Positions 45,465-54,634 of a DNA stretch of 64,000 nucleotides are shown here, in pieces. The first letter of the stretch is position 1. The number at the start of each line of letters is the position of its first letter. The stretch is from Lysobacter sp. M2-1 (GTDB lineage: Bacteria > Pseudomonadota > Gammaproteobacteria > Xanthomonadales > Xanthomonadaceae). The notes under the pieces were generated by a model. It ran no database searches and had not been told where the DNA came from. It saw only the letters and a program-made list of their open reading frames with translations. Location: the NCBI RefSeq assembly GCF_022662495.1, contig NZ_JAKPBU010000001.1:806001-870000 (forward strand), read 5' to 3'. The position numbers and the translations under genes are program-made.

Positions 45465-46232
45465 ATGCCACGCACTCCGGGTCATCGCCTGCAAGGATGC
45501 CATGTCGTCTCTCTACGTCCGGTAGGCGACCACGAGGCATTGCGGCGCGCAGCCGCGCGCGAAGGCGCGCGGCTGCTGGCCCTGTCGCCATGGCGCATCG
45601 AGCCGCGTGACGACGCGACGACCCGCGACCAGCTTCGAAAGGCGCTGCAGGCATCGCGCGTTGTGTTCACCAGCCCATCCGCGGTGCGCGCCGCGCTTGC
45701 GCTGCGGCCGCTGCGCACCCGACGTGGCCAGCTTTGGTGCGCCGTCGGCGACGGGACCGCCCTGGCGTTGCGGCGTGCGGGAATCGCGCGGGTGGAAGCG
45801 CCGCGACGGATGGACAGCGAAGGCCTGCTGGACCTGCCCGTTCTGACCGACGTGCGGGGCACCGATATCGGCCTGATCACCGCACCGGGCGGGCGCGACC
45901 GCATCGCGGCAGGCCTGCTCGGGCGCGGTGCCCGGATCCTGCGCGCGGACGTGTATGCGCGTGTGCCCGTCGCGCCATCGACAGCCGCACTGGCCCGGCT
46001 GCGCGCGCTGCGACGGCGTCCGTGGCTGGCGTTGAGCAGCGGGCAGGCGTTGCACCAGATTCTGGCGCAGCTGCCAGCGGCGGCGTGCGATCGCTTGCTG
46101 CGCGCACGCGTGGCGGCTGCAAGCACTCGCCTGGCGGCGCTCGCGCGGGAAGCTGGCTTCGACGACATCCGCGTCGCTGCCAGTGCCCGCCCGCGCGATC
46201 TGATCGCAGCCATGGCAGGCACTACCGGCTGA
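45465..46232 (+). CDS. hemD: Uroporphyrinogen-III synthase
   Basis: 255 residues. HemD is poorly conserved in sequence; the call rests on CHVVSLRPVGDHEALRRAA at the start, VVFTSPSAVRAAL near 64, VGDGTALALRRAG, TAPGGRDRIAAGL near 140 and the final LSSGQALHQIL block. It cyclises hydroxymethylbilane with D-ring inversion. hemY follows after 165 bases; hemX is missing and hemC is not in the window. The starting ATG is close to a divergent gene, so an alternative downstream start cannot be excluded. Confidence 0.88.
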   Translation: MPRTPGHRLQGCHVVSLRPVGDHEALRRAAAREGARLLALSPWRIEPRDDATTRDQLRKALQASRVVFTSPSAVRAALALRPLRTRRGQLWCAVGDGTALALRRAGIARVEAPRRMDSEGLLDLPVLTDVRGTDIGLITAPGGRDRIAAGLLGRGARILRADVYARVPVAPSTAALARLRALRRRPWLALSSGQALHQILAQLPAAACDRLLRARVAAASTRLAALAREAGFDDIRVAASARPRDLIAAMAGTTG

Positions 46233-46397
46233 CCGCGACCTCGATGCCATGCCGATCTTCGGCGCGTAGCCTTGCTGGCCGCATTTCCGGAACCGGTCCC
46301 TGCGTGCAGCTGCGACCCTCGCTCCGGTTCCGTTCAGCCAGTTCGACACGAACGCAACGCCCGGCAGGCTAACGTCGGGGCGGACAAGGAGATCGAC

Positions 46398-47648
46398 ATG
46401 AAACTCTTCGGCAACGTGCTGTTCTGGATCGTGCTGGTGCTGCTCGGCGCCCTGGCCGCCCAGTTCGTGCTGCAGGATCCGGGTTACGTGCTGGTGCGCT
46501 ACCGCGGCATGGACTACACAACCACGGTGGCCATGGCACTGGCCACGCTGCTCGGCGCCCTGATCGCGCTGGTCGTGCTATGGAAGCTCGTCACCTTGCC
46601 GTTTCGCGCGTGGCGCGAACACGGCGACCGTCGCAGTCGCGCGCGCCTGGGCGAAGGCCTCGATGCCCTGCATTACGGCCAGTACGATCGGGCCGAGAAG
46701 CTGCTCGCGCAGGCTGCCGCTGACGATGACAGCATCGCCGCAAGCGCAAGGATTGCTGCCGCGCGCGCGGCCATGCGTCGTGGCGACCCGGATGCGGCCC
46801 GCGCGCAGCTTGATGCGCTGGGAGAACGCCATGCCGCTGCACGCGCGATCGCGATAGCGGAACAGGCGCTACGCGAGCAGCGCCCCACCGATGCGCTGGT
46901 GGCGCTGGATGCGCCCGCTGCGCAGCCGCTCCCGCCGCGCGGTCTCGTCTTGCGCGCAGAAGCGCTCGCCGCGTCCGGCCAGTCGGCCGAGGCCTATGGG
47001 CTGCTCGGTTCGCTGCGCAAGCAGAACGCAATGCCCACCGCGCGGCTGGACGAATACCAGGAACGCTGGGCCGCGGCATCGTTGCGCGAGGCGCCCGACA
47101 CCAATGCGCTGGCCGATCGCTGGCAAGCGCTGCCGAAACCGTTGAAGACCGATCCGGCCGTAGTCTCGGCCTACGCGGATCGGGCACACGCGCTCGGCTG
47201 GGACGATGCTGCGATCAAGGCGGTCGAACAGGCGCTGGATGCGCGCTGGGACGAAGGCCTGGCCGCGCGCTACGGCGGTCTGCCACCGGCACATGCGCAA
47301 GCCAGACAGATCGTGCTCGAGCGCTGGCTGCGCGCGCATCCTGCCAGCCCCACGCTGCTGCTGTCGCTCGCACGTTCGCATCGCGAACAGGGCCGATGGG
47401 CCGAATCGGAGGATTACCTGCAGCGCGCTCTGGCCCAAGGCGCCGGCAGCGCTGCCTGGGAAGAGCTGGGACATGGTTATGCGTCCGCCGGCGACCAAGC
47501 GCGCGCTCGCATCGCCTATGCGAACGCGTTGCGTACCGCGCGCGGCGAAAGCGCAGCAGAACTACCAAGCGACAACAGGTTCCGGGCGGTCGCGCCGGTC
47601 GTTGCCGAAGAACGCGACGAACATGGGATGCCGCGCCTGCGTCAGTAG
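46398..47648 (+). CDS. hemY: HemY-like protein, tetratricopeptide membrane protein
   Basis: 416 residues. Two N-terminal membrane spans (about 5-25 and 43-65) bracket DPGYVLVRYRGMDYTTT, the family signature. TPR-like helical repeats follow (GLDALHYGQYDRAEKLLAQAA onward) to about 390. Gammaproteobacterial HemY is found with hemD and affects haem synthesis without being protoporphyrinogen oxidase. AAGGAG lies 6 bases before the ATG, which selects this start over the longer frame. Confidence 0.92.
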   Translation: MKLFGNVLFWIVLVLLGALAAQFVLQDPGYVLVRYRGMDYTTTVAMALATLLGALIALVVLWKLVTLPFRAWREHGDRRSRARLGEGLDALHYGQYDRAEKLLAQAAADDDSIAASARIAAARAAMRRGDPDAARAQLDALGERHAAARAIAIAEQALREQRPTDALVALDAPAAQPLPPRGLVLRAEALAASGQSAEAYGLLGSLRKQNAMPTARLDEYQERWAAASLREAPDTNALADRWQALPKPLKTDPAVVSAYADRAHALGWDDAAIKAVEQALDARWDEGLAARYGGLPPAHAQARQIVLERWLRAHPASPTLLLSLARSHREQGRWAESEDYLQRALAQGAGSAAWEELGHGYASAGDQARARIAYANALRTARGESAAELPSDNRFRAVAPVVAEERDEHGMPRLRQ

Positions 47649-47741
47649 CCGATCCGCGCAGGGGCGGTCGCGGTCGACGCATCGAGCGCGCCGCAGCGCA
47701 TGGTTTCTTCCGCGTATGCCGCGCGCGCAGTCCGCGCGCAG

Positions 47742-49019
47742 TCAGCGTTCCAGGATCGCCACCACGCCCATTCCGCCCGCGGTGCAGATCGACACCAGGC
47801 AGCGGCCACCGCCGCGTTCGGCGAGCTGCTTGGCGGCGGTGGCGACAATTCGCGCGCCGGTGGCGGCGAAGGGGTGTCCGGCGGCGAGCGACGAGCCGAG
47901 CGGGTTGATTCTGGCGGGGTCGATCCGACCCAAGGGCGCATCCAGATCAAGGCGCGTGCGGCAGTAGTCCTCGCTCTCCCAGGCGCGCAGCGTGCACAGC
48001 ACCTGCGCCGCGAAGGCTTCGTGGATCTCGTAGATGTCGAAGTCCTGCAATGCGAGGCGGTTGCGCTTCAACATTTCCGAAACCGCCACGGTCGGCGCCA
48101 TCAGCAGGCCCTCGCCGTGGACGAAATCGACCGCGGACACATGCGCGTCGCGGATCCGGCACAGCACTTCGTGGCCGTGCGCGCTGGCCCAGTCCTCGGA
48201 CGCCACCAGGCAGGCCGAGGCACCGTCGGTCAGCGGGGTCGAATTGCCCGCGGTGAGGGTGCCGCGACCGGAGGTCCTGTCGAACGCGGGCTTGAGGGTG
48301 GCCAGCTTTTCGATGCTGGTGTCGGGCCGCAGGATGTTGTCGCGCGAAACGCCGCGGAAACTGACCACCAGATCCTCGAAGAAGCCGCGCTCGTAGGCGG
48401 CGGCCAACTTGTGGTGCGAAGCGGCAGCGAGCTCATCCTGCGAGTCGCGCGAGATGTTCCACTGCTTGGCCATGTCCTCGCAGTGGTCGCCCATCGATTT
48501 GCCGGTGCGCGGCTCGGCCACACCGGGGAAGTCCGGCTTCAACTCGCGCAACGAGAACCCTTTGAACGCGGCAATCTTGTCCCTGGTCGATTTCGCCGCC
48601 GCGGCTGCGAGCAGGCGCTGGCGCAGCGCCTTGCCATAGACGATCGGCACATCCGAGGTGGTGTCCGAGCCACCCCCGATGCCGACCTCGATCTGGCCGA
48701 CGGCGATCTTGTTGGCGATGGTAATGATGCTGTCCAGACCGGTGCCGCAGGCCCGCTGCAGGGTGATGCCGGGGGTCAGCGGCGACAGGCCGGAGGAGAG
48801 CGTGGCTTCGCGCGCGAGATTCCAGTCCGACGAGTGCTTGATCACCGCGCCCATCGCCACTTCGCCCAGCTGCTGGCCGTGCAGTCCGAACTTCTCGACC
48901 AGCGCGCCCAGCGTACGCACCGACATGCCCAGGTTGCCGACGTCGGAGTACGCGGTGTTCTGGCGGCAGAACGGGATGCGGACGCCGCCGAGGACGGCGA
49001 CAGGACGGCCTTGCAGCAT
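47742..49019 (-). CDS. Acetyl-CoA acyltransferase, FadI-like thiolase
   Basis: 425 residues, near E. coli FadI (436). Nucleophile Cys in QRACGTGLDS near 98, IHEAFA near 350, and the second Cys in SICTAGGMG at the C-terminus, so all catalytic residues are present. It should cleave 3-ketoacyl-CoA in beta-oxidation or run acetoacetyl-CoA formation. No fadJ-type partner is next to it. The ATG at 49019 starts MLQGRPVAVLGGVRIPF; 27 upstream in-frame codons are not conserved. Confidence 0.88.
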   Translation of the reverse strand: MLQGRPVAVLGGVRIPFCRQNTAYSDVGNLGMSVRTLGALVEKFGLHGQQLGEVAMGAVIKHSSDWNLAREATLSSGLSPLTPGITLQRACGTGLDSIITIANKIAVGQIEVGIGGGSDTTSDVPIVYGKALRQRLLAAAAAKSTRDKIAAFKGFSLRELKPDFPGVAEPRTGKSMGDHCEDMAKQWNISRDSQDELAAASHHKLAAAYERGFFEDLVVSFRGVSRDNILRPDTSIEKLATLKPAFDRTSGRGTLTAGNSTPLTDGASACLVASEDWASAHGHEVLCRIRDAHVSAVDFVHGEGLLMAPTVAVSEMLKRNRLALQDFDIYEIHEAFAAQVLCTLRAWESEDYCRTRLDLDAPLGRIDPARINPLGSSLAAGHPFAATGARIVATAAKQLAERGGGRCLVSICTAGGMGVVAILER

Positions 49020-49117
49020 CGTGCGGATTCCTTGTGCGAAGCGTGTAGCGAGCGGCCTGTCGGGCCGCTGCGGGCATAATCGCAGTGTAGCGCCAATCAA
49101 CCGACCCTTCTCTCACG

Positions 49118-50002
49118 ATGCAGTCTCCAGACGCCCGGCTTTTCCAGGCATTCACGCAGGCGCGCGGCGTACTGGCGCTGGAGCTTTCGCCTGGCAGCAC
49201 GATCGCGCACGAAGCGCTGCAGCAGGCAGATGCCGGCCGCCTCGCCGGCCTGGTGGGTCGTGACGTGGGTACGCTGGTGCCGGAGGCGAGCGAGCTCGAC
49301 CTGGTCTTCGCCGCCGCGCATTTCGATCCGGCCGAAGTACTGCGGCCGGGCTGGCCCTTGCATCGGCGGCTGGACGAATTGCACCAGCGCGCGCCGAAAG
49401 CCGGCCACGGTCCGCGCGTCATCGCTTTCGGCGCCGATCGCGACGGGCAGATCCCGCAGCCGTTGCGCGCAGAGGACGAACTGCGCGGCGGCAGTCTGCG
49501 GGTGCTTCCGTTCCTGTTCGCCGGCGAAGCCGCCGTGGCTGGCGCGGCCGCCGAACGCATGGAGACGCTGCTGATGGATCGCGGCATGGCCCAGGCCGAC
49601 ACCGCCCTGTGCGCGCAGGAGGCCTTCGGCGCGCGCATCGAACACGCGCGCTACCTCACCGTGCACGACCTGGCGGCGATGACCGCCCTGCAGTACCACA
49701 ATCTGGGTCTGGACGCGCTATGGCGCGTTGTCGAAGCCGCGCTGCTCACGCCCGACCGGGAAGCCGTACTCGACGCGGCGCCGGAGCCGCTGCTGCGCTA
49801 TGCCGACGGCGAAGCGCGCATCGCCCTGTTTTCGCCCGACGCGTGGCGACGACGCTACATGCCGGAAAGCGAGGACGATGCGACCAGGCTCGAACGCCGC
49901 TTCGAACTGTTCCAGGCGCGCCAGCGCCAGTTCGCCGCGGTCCTGCAGGCGCATGGCATCGACGTGACGTTCGCGCATTGCGACGAAGCCGGCGAACTGT
50001 AG
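49118..50002 (+). CDS. Conserved hypothetical protein
   Basis: 294 residues, no family I recognise. No signal peptide or membrane span. It looks globular with acidic patches (PESEDDATRLERRFELFQARQRQF near the end). An ALCAQEAFGARIEHARYLTVHDLAAM stretch near 165-190 is Ala-rich helix. Codon usage is like its neighbours and the frame is clean. It diverges from the thiolase gene 98 bases away. Its stop codon lies within a GTAG REP-like element. Confidence 0.75.
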   Translation: MQSPDARLFQAFTQARGVLALELSPGSTIAHEALQQADAGRLAGLVGRDVGTLVPEASELDLVFAAAHFDPAEVLRPGWPLHRRLDELHQRAPKAGHGPRVIAFGADRDGQIPQPLRAEDELRGGSLRVLPFLFAGEAAVAGAAAERMETLLMDRGMAQADTALCAQEAFGARIEHARYLTVHDLAAMTALQYHNLGLDALWRVVEAALLTPDREAVLDAAPEPLLRYADGEARIALFSPDAWRRRYMPESEDDATRLERRFELFQARQRQFAAVLQAHGIDVTFAHCDEAGEL

Positions 50003-50144
50003 GAGCGTCGCCCGGCGCGAGCCCGCCGCGATCATCGTTCCGCTGCGACCGCTTGCAAGCCGCCGCAGCGGCCTTGGACATGGGTTCGGTCCGGAGAATC
50101 CTGGATCGCTGGCTGCTTCTGTCGCGCCGAAGCGATGTGCCTAC
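49999..50144. repeat. Inverted pair of GTAG REP-like elements (BIME-like)
   Basis: The left unit GTAGGAGCGTCGCCCGGCGC starts at 49999; the right unit, read on the minus strand from 50144, is GTAGGCACATCGCTTCGGCG. They face each other between two convergent genes and carry both genes' TAG stop codons. No other content is visible in the gap. Confidence 0.6.
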
Positions 50145-50641
50145 AGAAGTGCTTCGTAGATCTCGTACCCGGCATCGCGCATGCCCAGCGCGGTGTAGGT
50201 CGCCCGTGCCGCGGCATTGTCGCGTTCCATGTACAGACGCAGGCCGATCGCGCCCGGCGTGGTGCGCGCCAGCGCCTCGACGTGGCGATACAGCGCTGCG
50301 AATACGCCCCGGCGTCGAAACCGGGGCAGGACATAGACGCTCTGGATCCACCACCAGTCGCCATTGCGCCAGTCGCTCCACTCGTGGGTGAGCATCAGCG
50401 TGCCCGCGGGCGCGCCGATGGTGTCGCTGCCGGCCAGGTCGTCATGCATCGCCACGAAGTAGCGGGCCTTGGCGGGATCGGACAGGCCGGCCTCGATCCC
50501 GGCCCGCACTGTGGGCGGATCGAGCGCCTTGCCTTCGGTTTCCTGCGCCATGGCGATGGCGCACTCGGCCAGCCAGGCGGCGTCGGCCGCGACCGCGGCG
50601 CGCACGCGCAGCGGCTGCACGCTCGCCATGCCTTGCTTCAT
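50141..50641 (-). CDS. GNAT family N-acetyltransferase
   Basis: 166 residues. The acetyl-CoA-binding motif is IQSVYVLPRFRRRGVFAALY near 96-115 (R/Q-x-x-G-x-G/A form), followed by GLRLYMERDNAAARATYTALGM, the typical C-terminal GNAT block. Substrate unknown. It starts 9 bases after the sodC stop, so it is probably co-transcribed with it. An ATG four codons later is an alternative start. The stop codon lies inside a REP-like unit. Confidence 0.85.
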   Translation of the reverse strand: MKQGMASVQPLRVRAAVAADAAWLAECAIAMAQETEGKALDPPTVRAGIEAGLSDPAKARYFVAMHDDLAGSDTIGAPAGTLMLTHEWSDWRNGDWWWIQSVYVLPRFRRRGVFAALYRHVEALARTTPGAIGLRLYMERDNAAARATYTALGMRDAGYEIYEALL

Positions 50642-50650
50642 CGCGGGATC

Positions 50651-51247
50651 TCAGCCGGCGTTGATCACGCCGCAGGCGATGCGCGAACCCGCATTGCCCG
50701 CCGGCTGGCTGGTGTAGTCGTCCGGATCGGCGTGCACGACCACGGCCTTGCCGACCACGTCATTCGCACCGCCGCCGCCGAGCACCACGCCGGAGAAATG
50801 CGCGTTGACCGTCGCGACGCCTTCGGCGTTGGCGACCAGGTTGTCGTTGTCGCCCGCATGATGCTGCGGATTGGTCATGCGTCCGTGAGGTTTGGCGGCG
50901 GGATTGAAATGGCCGCCTGCGCTGGAGGCGTCGACCGCGCTGCAATCGCCCTTCTCGTGGATGTGGAAGCCGTGGGTGCCATTGGGCTTGAGTCCGCCGA
51001 TGGTGCCGGTGACGTGCACTCCGTCGCTCATGGGCATCAGCTTGAGCTGACCGCTGGCCAGGCTGCCCGACGCGGCGGCCAGATTGACGCTGGCCGATGC
51101 AACGGTGCTGGTGCTGGTGCTGGTGCTGGCTGGCGCCGGTGCGTCCTGCGCGGCGACCGGCGAACCCGTGCGGTGCTCGCCGGTTCCTGCGCAACCTGCA
51201 AGCACGAGCATCGTGGCGATGGTGGAAAGCGAAAAGGTTTTGCGCAT
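50651..51247 (-). CDS. sodC: Cu/Zn superoxide dismutase, lipoprotein
   Basis: 198 residues. The lipoprotein signal MRKTFSLSTIATMLVLAGC puts it on a periplasm-facing membrane. A Ser/Thr/Ala linker (about 36-52) follows, encoded by a hexanucleotide repeat. Metal ligands: HGFHIHEKGDC near 92-102, HFNP with PHGR, HHAGD, and VVVHADPDDY. The disulfide Cys pair is present (GDC and IACGVINAG). It removes periplasmic superoxide. It lies downstream of ntrC by 81 bases and could be in that transcript. Confidence 0.95.
   Translation of the reverse strand: MRKTFSLSTIATMLVLAGCAGTGEHRTGSPVAAQDAPAPASTSTSTSTVASASVNLAAASGSLASGQLKLMPMSDGVHVTGTIGGLKPNGTHGFHIHEKGDCSAVDASSAGGHFNPAAKPHGRMTNPQHHAGDNDNLVANAEGVATVNAHFSGVVLGGGGANDVVGKAVVVHADPDDYTSQPAGNAGSRIACGVINAG
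51104..51127. repeat. Hexanucleotide tandem repeat inside sodC
   Basis: Four perfect copies of GGTGCT, encoding Ser-Thr repeats on the minus strand in the linker between the lipid anchor and the SOD fold. Changes in copy number would stay in frame and alter linker length by two residues. Confidence 0.8.
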
Positions 51248-51328
51248 CTGGATCTCCGTGTCGACCGGTGGATGCCGACCCTATCCGAAATCAAGTTGAA
51301 ACCCCATGAAGCCGCTGCGATAACCCTG

Positions 51329-52744
51329 TCAGCGACGCTTGCGACCCGGCCCCAACTTGCGGGTCAGGGTATTGCGACCCATGCCCAGGCGCGCGGCGGC
51401 TTCGCCGCGGTGGCCTGCGGTCTGTTCCAGCGCCGCATCCAGCAGGATCCGGTCCAGCGCCGCGCGCGCCTGTGCATGCAGCCCCGTATCGCCTTCGGAC
51501 AGGCGGACCCGCGCCCAGTCGGCCAATGCCAGCTCCCAGGCATCGGCGGACGCGGCTGCGCCTGCTTCGTGCAGCGACGACACCGCCTGCAGGTCCGCGA
51601 TGCCGATCGCATCGCCCGGCGCCAATGCGGCCAGGCGCCAGCACAGATTTTCGAGTTCGCGCACGTTGCCAGGCCAGTCGTGCGCCTGCATCCGGGCGAT
51701 CGCCGGCCGGGTCAGGGTCTTGGGCACGGTGCCCAGCCGGCGTGCCGCGGCGGCAAGGAAGCGCGCGGCGAGCAGCGGAATGTCTTCGCTGCGCTCGCGT
51801 AGGGGCGGCAACATCAGCCGCACCACGTCGAGCCGGTGCAGCAGATCGGCGCGGAAGCGGCCCTCGGCCACCAGGGATTCGAGCGGCTGGTGGGTGGCGG
51901 CCACGACCCGCACGTCCACGCGGATCAGTTCGCGACCGCCGACCCGGAAGAACTCGCCTTCGGCCAGCACCCGCAACAGCCGGGTCTGCAGGGCGAGCGG
52001 CATATCGCCGATTTCGTCCAGGAACAGCGTGCCGTGGTCGGATTGCTCGAAGCGTCCGACGTGACGTTTGCTGGCGCCGGTGAACGCTCCGGCTTCATGG
52101 CCGAACAGCTCGCTTTCGAGCAGCTCGGAAGGAATCGCGGCGGTATTGAGCGCGATGAAGGGCGCGCGGGCGCGTGGCGATTCCCGGTGCAGCGCGCGCG
52201 CGACCAGTTCCTTGCCGGTCCCGGTCTCGCCGGTGATCAGCACATTCAACGGCGCCTGTGCGACCCGGCCGATGTTGCGGAACAGCGCCTGCATCCGCGC
52301 CGATTCGCCGACCAGAACCGCCTCCTGCAGGACTTCGCTCGCCTGCGCAGGTATCGGGGCCGGGAGTGCATCGCGCTCGCGCGATGCCGGCAGCGCGCGC
52401 GCCGCGAGCGCCACGGCCGCGTCCAGATCGAAGGGCTTGGACAGGAATTCGTAGGCGCCGCCGCGGAAGGCGCCTGCGGTGCTGGCGATGTCGGTGTAGG
52501 CGCTCATCACGATCACCGGCAGATCCGGATGTGCCGCCTTGAGTTTGTCCAGCAGCACCAGGCCGTCGTCGCCGGGCATGCGCACGTCGGTGAACAACAG
52601 GTCGGGCGGGTGATCGCCCAGCGCGGCAAGCGCATCGGCGGCGTTCTCGAAGCCCTCCACCGCATGACCCGCCTCGCGCAGTGCGGTGGCCAGGACGAAA
52701 CGCACCGCGCGCTCGTCGTCCACCACCCAGATGCGCGCGCTCAT
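51329..52744 (-). CDS. ntrC: Nitrogen response regulator NtrC
   Basis: 471 residues (E. coli NtrC 469). The receiver domain has DD at 9-10, phospho-acceptor Asp53 (FTDVRMPG), Ser/Thr in MSAYT and Lys in SKPFD. The sigma-54 AAA+ domain follows, with GETGTGKE near 166 and the GAFTGA loop near 217 that contacts sigma-54. A Fis-type HTH is at the C-terminus ([19 protein letters not shown]). It activates nitrogen-assimilation promoters at sigma-54. It follows ntrB by 52 bases. Likely targets in the window are ntrB itself and glnA. Confidence 0.95.
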   Translation of the reverse strand: MSARIWVVDDERAVRFVLATALREAGHAVEGFENAADALAALGDHPPDLLFTDVRMPGDDGLVLLDKLKAAHPDLPVIVMSAYTDIASTAGAFRGGAYEFLSKPFDLDAAVALAARALPASRERDALPAPIPAQASEVLQEAVLVGESARMQALFRNIGRVAQAPLNVLITGETGTGKELVARALHRESPRARAPFIALNTAAIPSELLESELFGHEAGAFTGASKRHVGRFEQSDHGTLFLDEIGDMPLALQTRLLRVLAEGEFFRVGGRELIRVDVRVVAATHQPLESLVAEGRFRADLLHRLDVVRLMLPPLRERSEDIPLLAARFLAAAARRLGTVPKTLTRPAIARMQAHDWPGNVRELENLCWRLAALAPGDAIGIADLQAVSSLHEAGAAASADAWELALADWARVRLSEGDTGLHAQARAALDRILLDAALEQTAGHRGEAAARLGMGRNTLTRKLGPGRKRR

Positions 52745-52796
52745 GGCGCGGCCTCACGCAGGGTTGCCCGCGGTGTCGCCACACGGGCAGCGGCGT

Positions 52797-53828
52797 TCAT
52801 GTCTGCACCTCCGCCATCGGCAGCAGCAGCGTGAACACGGTATGTCCTGGCCGCGAGCGGTAGGCGAGCGAACCGCGGTGCTCGCGCGCCACCTGCTGCG
52901 CCAGCGCCAGACCAAGCCCACTGCCCTCCGCACGCCCGGATACCAGTGGCAGGAACAGACGTTCGGTCAGGTCCTCGGGCACGCCGCGGCCGTCGTCGAT
53001 GATGTCCAGGCGCAGCGCCAGGGCGTGCAGTTCATCGCCGATGCGTACGCTGTACTCGGCGCGGGTGCGCAGTTGCACGCTGGCGGCGCCGGCTTCGATC
53101 GCATTGCGCACCAGGTTCCAGGTCGCCTGGGTCAGGCGGTCGACATCGCCCAGCACGTCCGGCAGGCTCGGGTCGTAATCGCGCACCAGCTTCACCGCCC
53201 AGCCCGCATCGGTCTCGGCCAGCCGCAGCACGCGCTCGAGCACGACGTGGACGTTGAGCGCCGCGTGCGGCTGCGCCGGTTGCGGCGAAAGCAGGCGATC
53301 GAGCAGCAGGGTCAGGCGTCCGACCTCGGCTTCGATCAGGCTGGTGAGTTCGGCCGACTCGGGATCGTCGCGATGGCGTCTTGCGAGCAGCTGCGCCGCG
53401 CCCTTGAGCCCGGCCAGGGGATTGCGCAGTTCGTGCGCCAGCCCCCTGAGCGCGGCCGACAGCGCCGAAGGCAGGGTGAGCGCGGGGTCCTCGCCGGGGA
53501 ACTCGTCGACCGGGTGCGCCTCCAGCAGCCAGCCGCCGAACTCGGTCCGGGTGAGCCAGGCGTCGGCGAAGCGCGCCTCGCCGCCCAGGTAGGCCAGCGA
53601 AACCCGGCGCAACCGGAGCGGGTCGTCGCCTCCGGAGCCGGAAATCGCGCGGCGCAGCAGTTCGCCGCCGTGCTCCAGCGCGGCCAAGGGCTGGCCGGGC
53701 AGCCGGCGCGGGCTGACCCCGAGCCAGCGTGCGAAGGCGGTATTACTCCCCTCGATATGGCCATGGGCATCCGCCCACACCACAGGGGTGGTCAGCTGGT
53801 CGAGTTCCGGGAGGCGATTCATGGTCAT
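52797..53828 (-). CDS. ntrB: Nitrogen regulation sensor kinase NtrB
   Basis: 343 residues. An N-terminal PAS domain (about 10-110) without membrane spans is followed by the H-box GLAHELRNPLAGLKGAAQLL with the phosphorylated His near 131, the N-box WNLVRNAIEAGA, and the G-boxes DDGRGVPED and GSGLGLALAQ. It phosphorylates or dephosphorylates NtrC under PII control. Two possible ATGs lie two codons apart (53828 and 53822). An NtrC-like site abuts the first. The downstream gene is ntrC, giving the usual ntrBC pair, but glnA is elsewhere (58.4 kb). Confidence 0.94.
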   Translation of the reverse strand: MTMNRLPELDQLTTPVVWADAHGHIEGSNTAFARWLGVSPRRLPGQPLAALEHGGELLRRAISGSGGDDPLRLRRVSLAYLGGEARFADAWLTRTEFGGWLLEAHPVDEFPGEDPALTLPSALSAALRGLAHELRNPLAGLKGAAQLLARRHRDDPESAELTSLIEAEVGRLTLLLDRLLSPQPAQPHAALNVHVVLERVLRLAETDAGWAVKLVRDYDPSLPDVLGDVDRLTQATWNLVRNAIEAGAASVQLRTRAEYSVRIGDELHALALRLDIIDDGRGVPEDLTERLFLPLVSGRAEGSGLGLALAQQVAREHRGSLAYRSRPGHTVFTLLLPMAEVQT

Positions 53829-53845
53829 TGCACCAAATTAGTGCA
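53829..53845. promoter_or_regulatory. NtrC-binding site at the ntrB start
   Basis: TGCACC-AAATT-AGTGCA matches the NtrC consensus TGCACC-N5-GGTGCA in all but one base. It touches the ntrB ATG. NtrC bound here would block the ntrB promoter or translation start, a negative autoregulation as known in enteric ntrBC. Confidence 0.72.
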
Positions 53846-53865
53846 ATCCCCGTGCCGTCGCCAGC

Positions 53866-54627
53866 TCAACGGCCATCGGGATCGGTCAGTGCATGCAGGA
53901 CCCGCAGGTCCTGCGCATCGAAGGCCGCCTGCGGATCGTCGCCGTCATCGCGCCCGCGGTAGTGGCGATGGAAGGCGCGCACGGCCGCCGCCCGGTCGTC
54001 CAGCGGGTAGCCCAGCGCGCGCATGGCGAGCCAGGGATCGAATCCGGCCGGCGGGTCGATAGTCGCCTCCGCGGGCCAGCGGCCGAAGCCGGCGTCGGCC
54101 AGGCGCTTCCAGGGAAAGCGCGCGCCCGGATCGCGTTTGCGCGTCGGCGCCAGGTCGGCATGGGCGATGACCTGGGTCTTCGGGATGTCCAGCCGTTCGC
54201 ACAGGTCCTGCAGCAGCACCAGCAACGCGGCGAGCTGCGGCTCGGTGAACGGCTCGACGCCATCGTTGTCGAGCTCGATGCCGATCGACGCGGAATTCAG
54301 ATCGGTGATCGCGCCCCAGCGACCACCGCCCGCATGCCAGGCGCGCTCTGCATCGGCGACCAGTTGGTAGAGACGGCCATCTTCGCCGATCAGATAGTGC
54401 GCGCTGACCTTGCCGCCGCTGTTCCGGGTGCGCAATGTGTCCAGGCTTTCCTGTGCCGACTCCTGCTCGGTCGCATGCAGCACGATGATCACCGGCCTGC
54501 GCGTGTCGTAATTCGGCGATGGCACCCAGGCGGCCAGTGGATTGCGCACCGGCGCCTGCGCGCAGGCGGCAAGCAGCAGACATGCCAGCACGAGGTTTGG
54601 ACGGAGCTTGACGAGGTGCGGGCGCAC
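53866..54627 (-). CDS. N-acetylmuramoyl-L-alanine amidase, AmiD-like lipoprotein
   Basis: 253 residues from GTG at 54627. Lipoprotein signal RPNLVLACLLLAAC, so outer-membrane anchored. The Amidase_2 domain has zinc ligands in VLHATEQES and IAHADLAPTRKRDPG. The C-terminal helices (MRALGYPLDDRAAAVRAFHRHY) resemble the peptidoglycan-binding tail of E. coli AmiD. It cleaves the MurNAc-L-Ala bond of cell-wall peptides. The start is 7 bases after the preceding acetyltransferase stop. No regulator of the AmpR type is nearby. Confidence 0.9.
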   Translation of the reverse strand: MRPHLVKLRPNLVLACLLLAACAQAPVRNPLAAWVPSPNYDTRRPVIIVLHATEQESAQESLDTLRTRNSGGKVSAHYLIGEDGRLYQLVADAERAWHAGGGRWGAITDLNSASIGIELDNDGVEPFTEPQLAALLVLLQDLCERLDIPKTQVIAHADLAPTRKRDPGARFPWKRLADAGFGRWPAEATIDPPAGFDPWLAMRALGYPLDDRAAAVRAFHRHYRGRDDGDDPQAAFDAQDLRVLHALTDPDGR

Positions 54628-54634
54628 GCCGGGA

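Noticed and set aside
51104-51127. Possible CRISPR-like repeat
   Set aside because: It is a simple 6-base tandem repeat in coding sequence, with no spacers.
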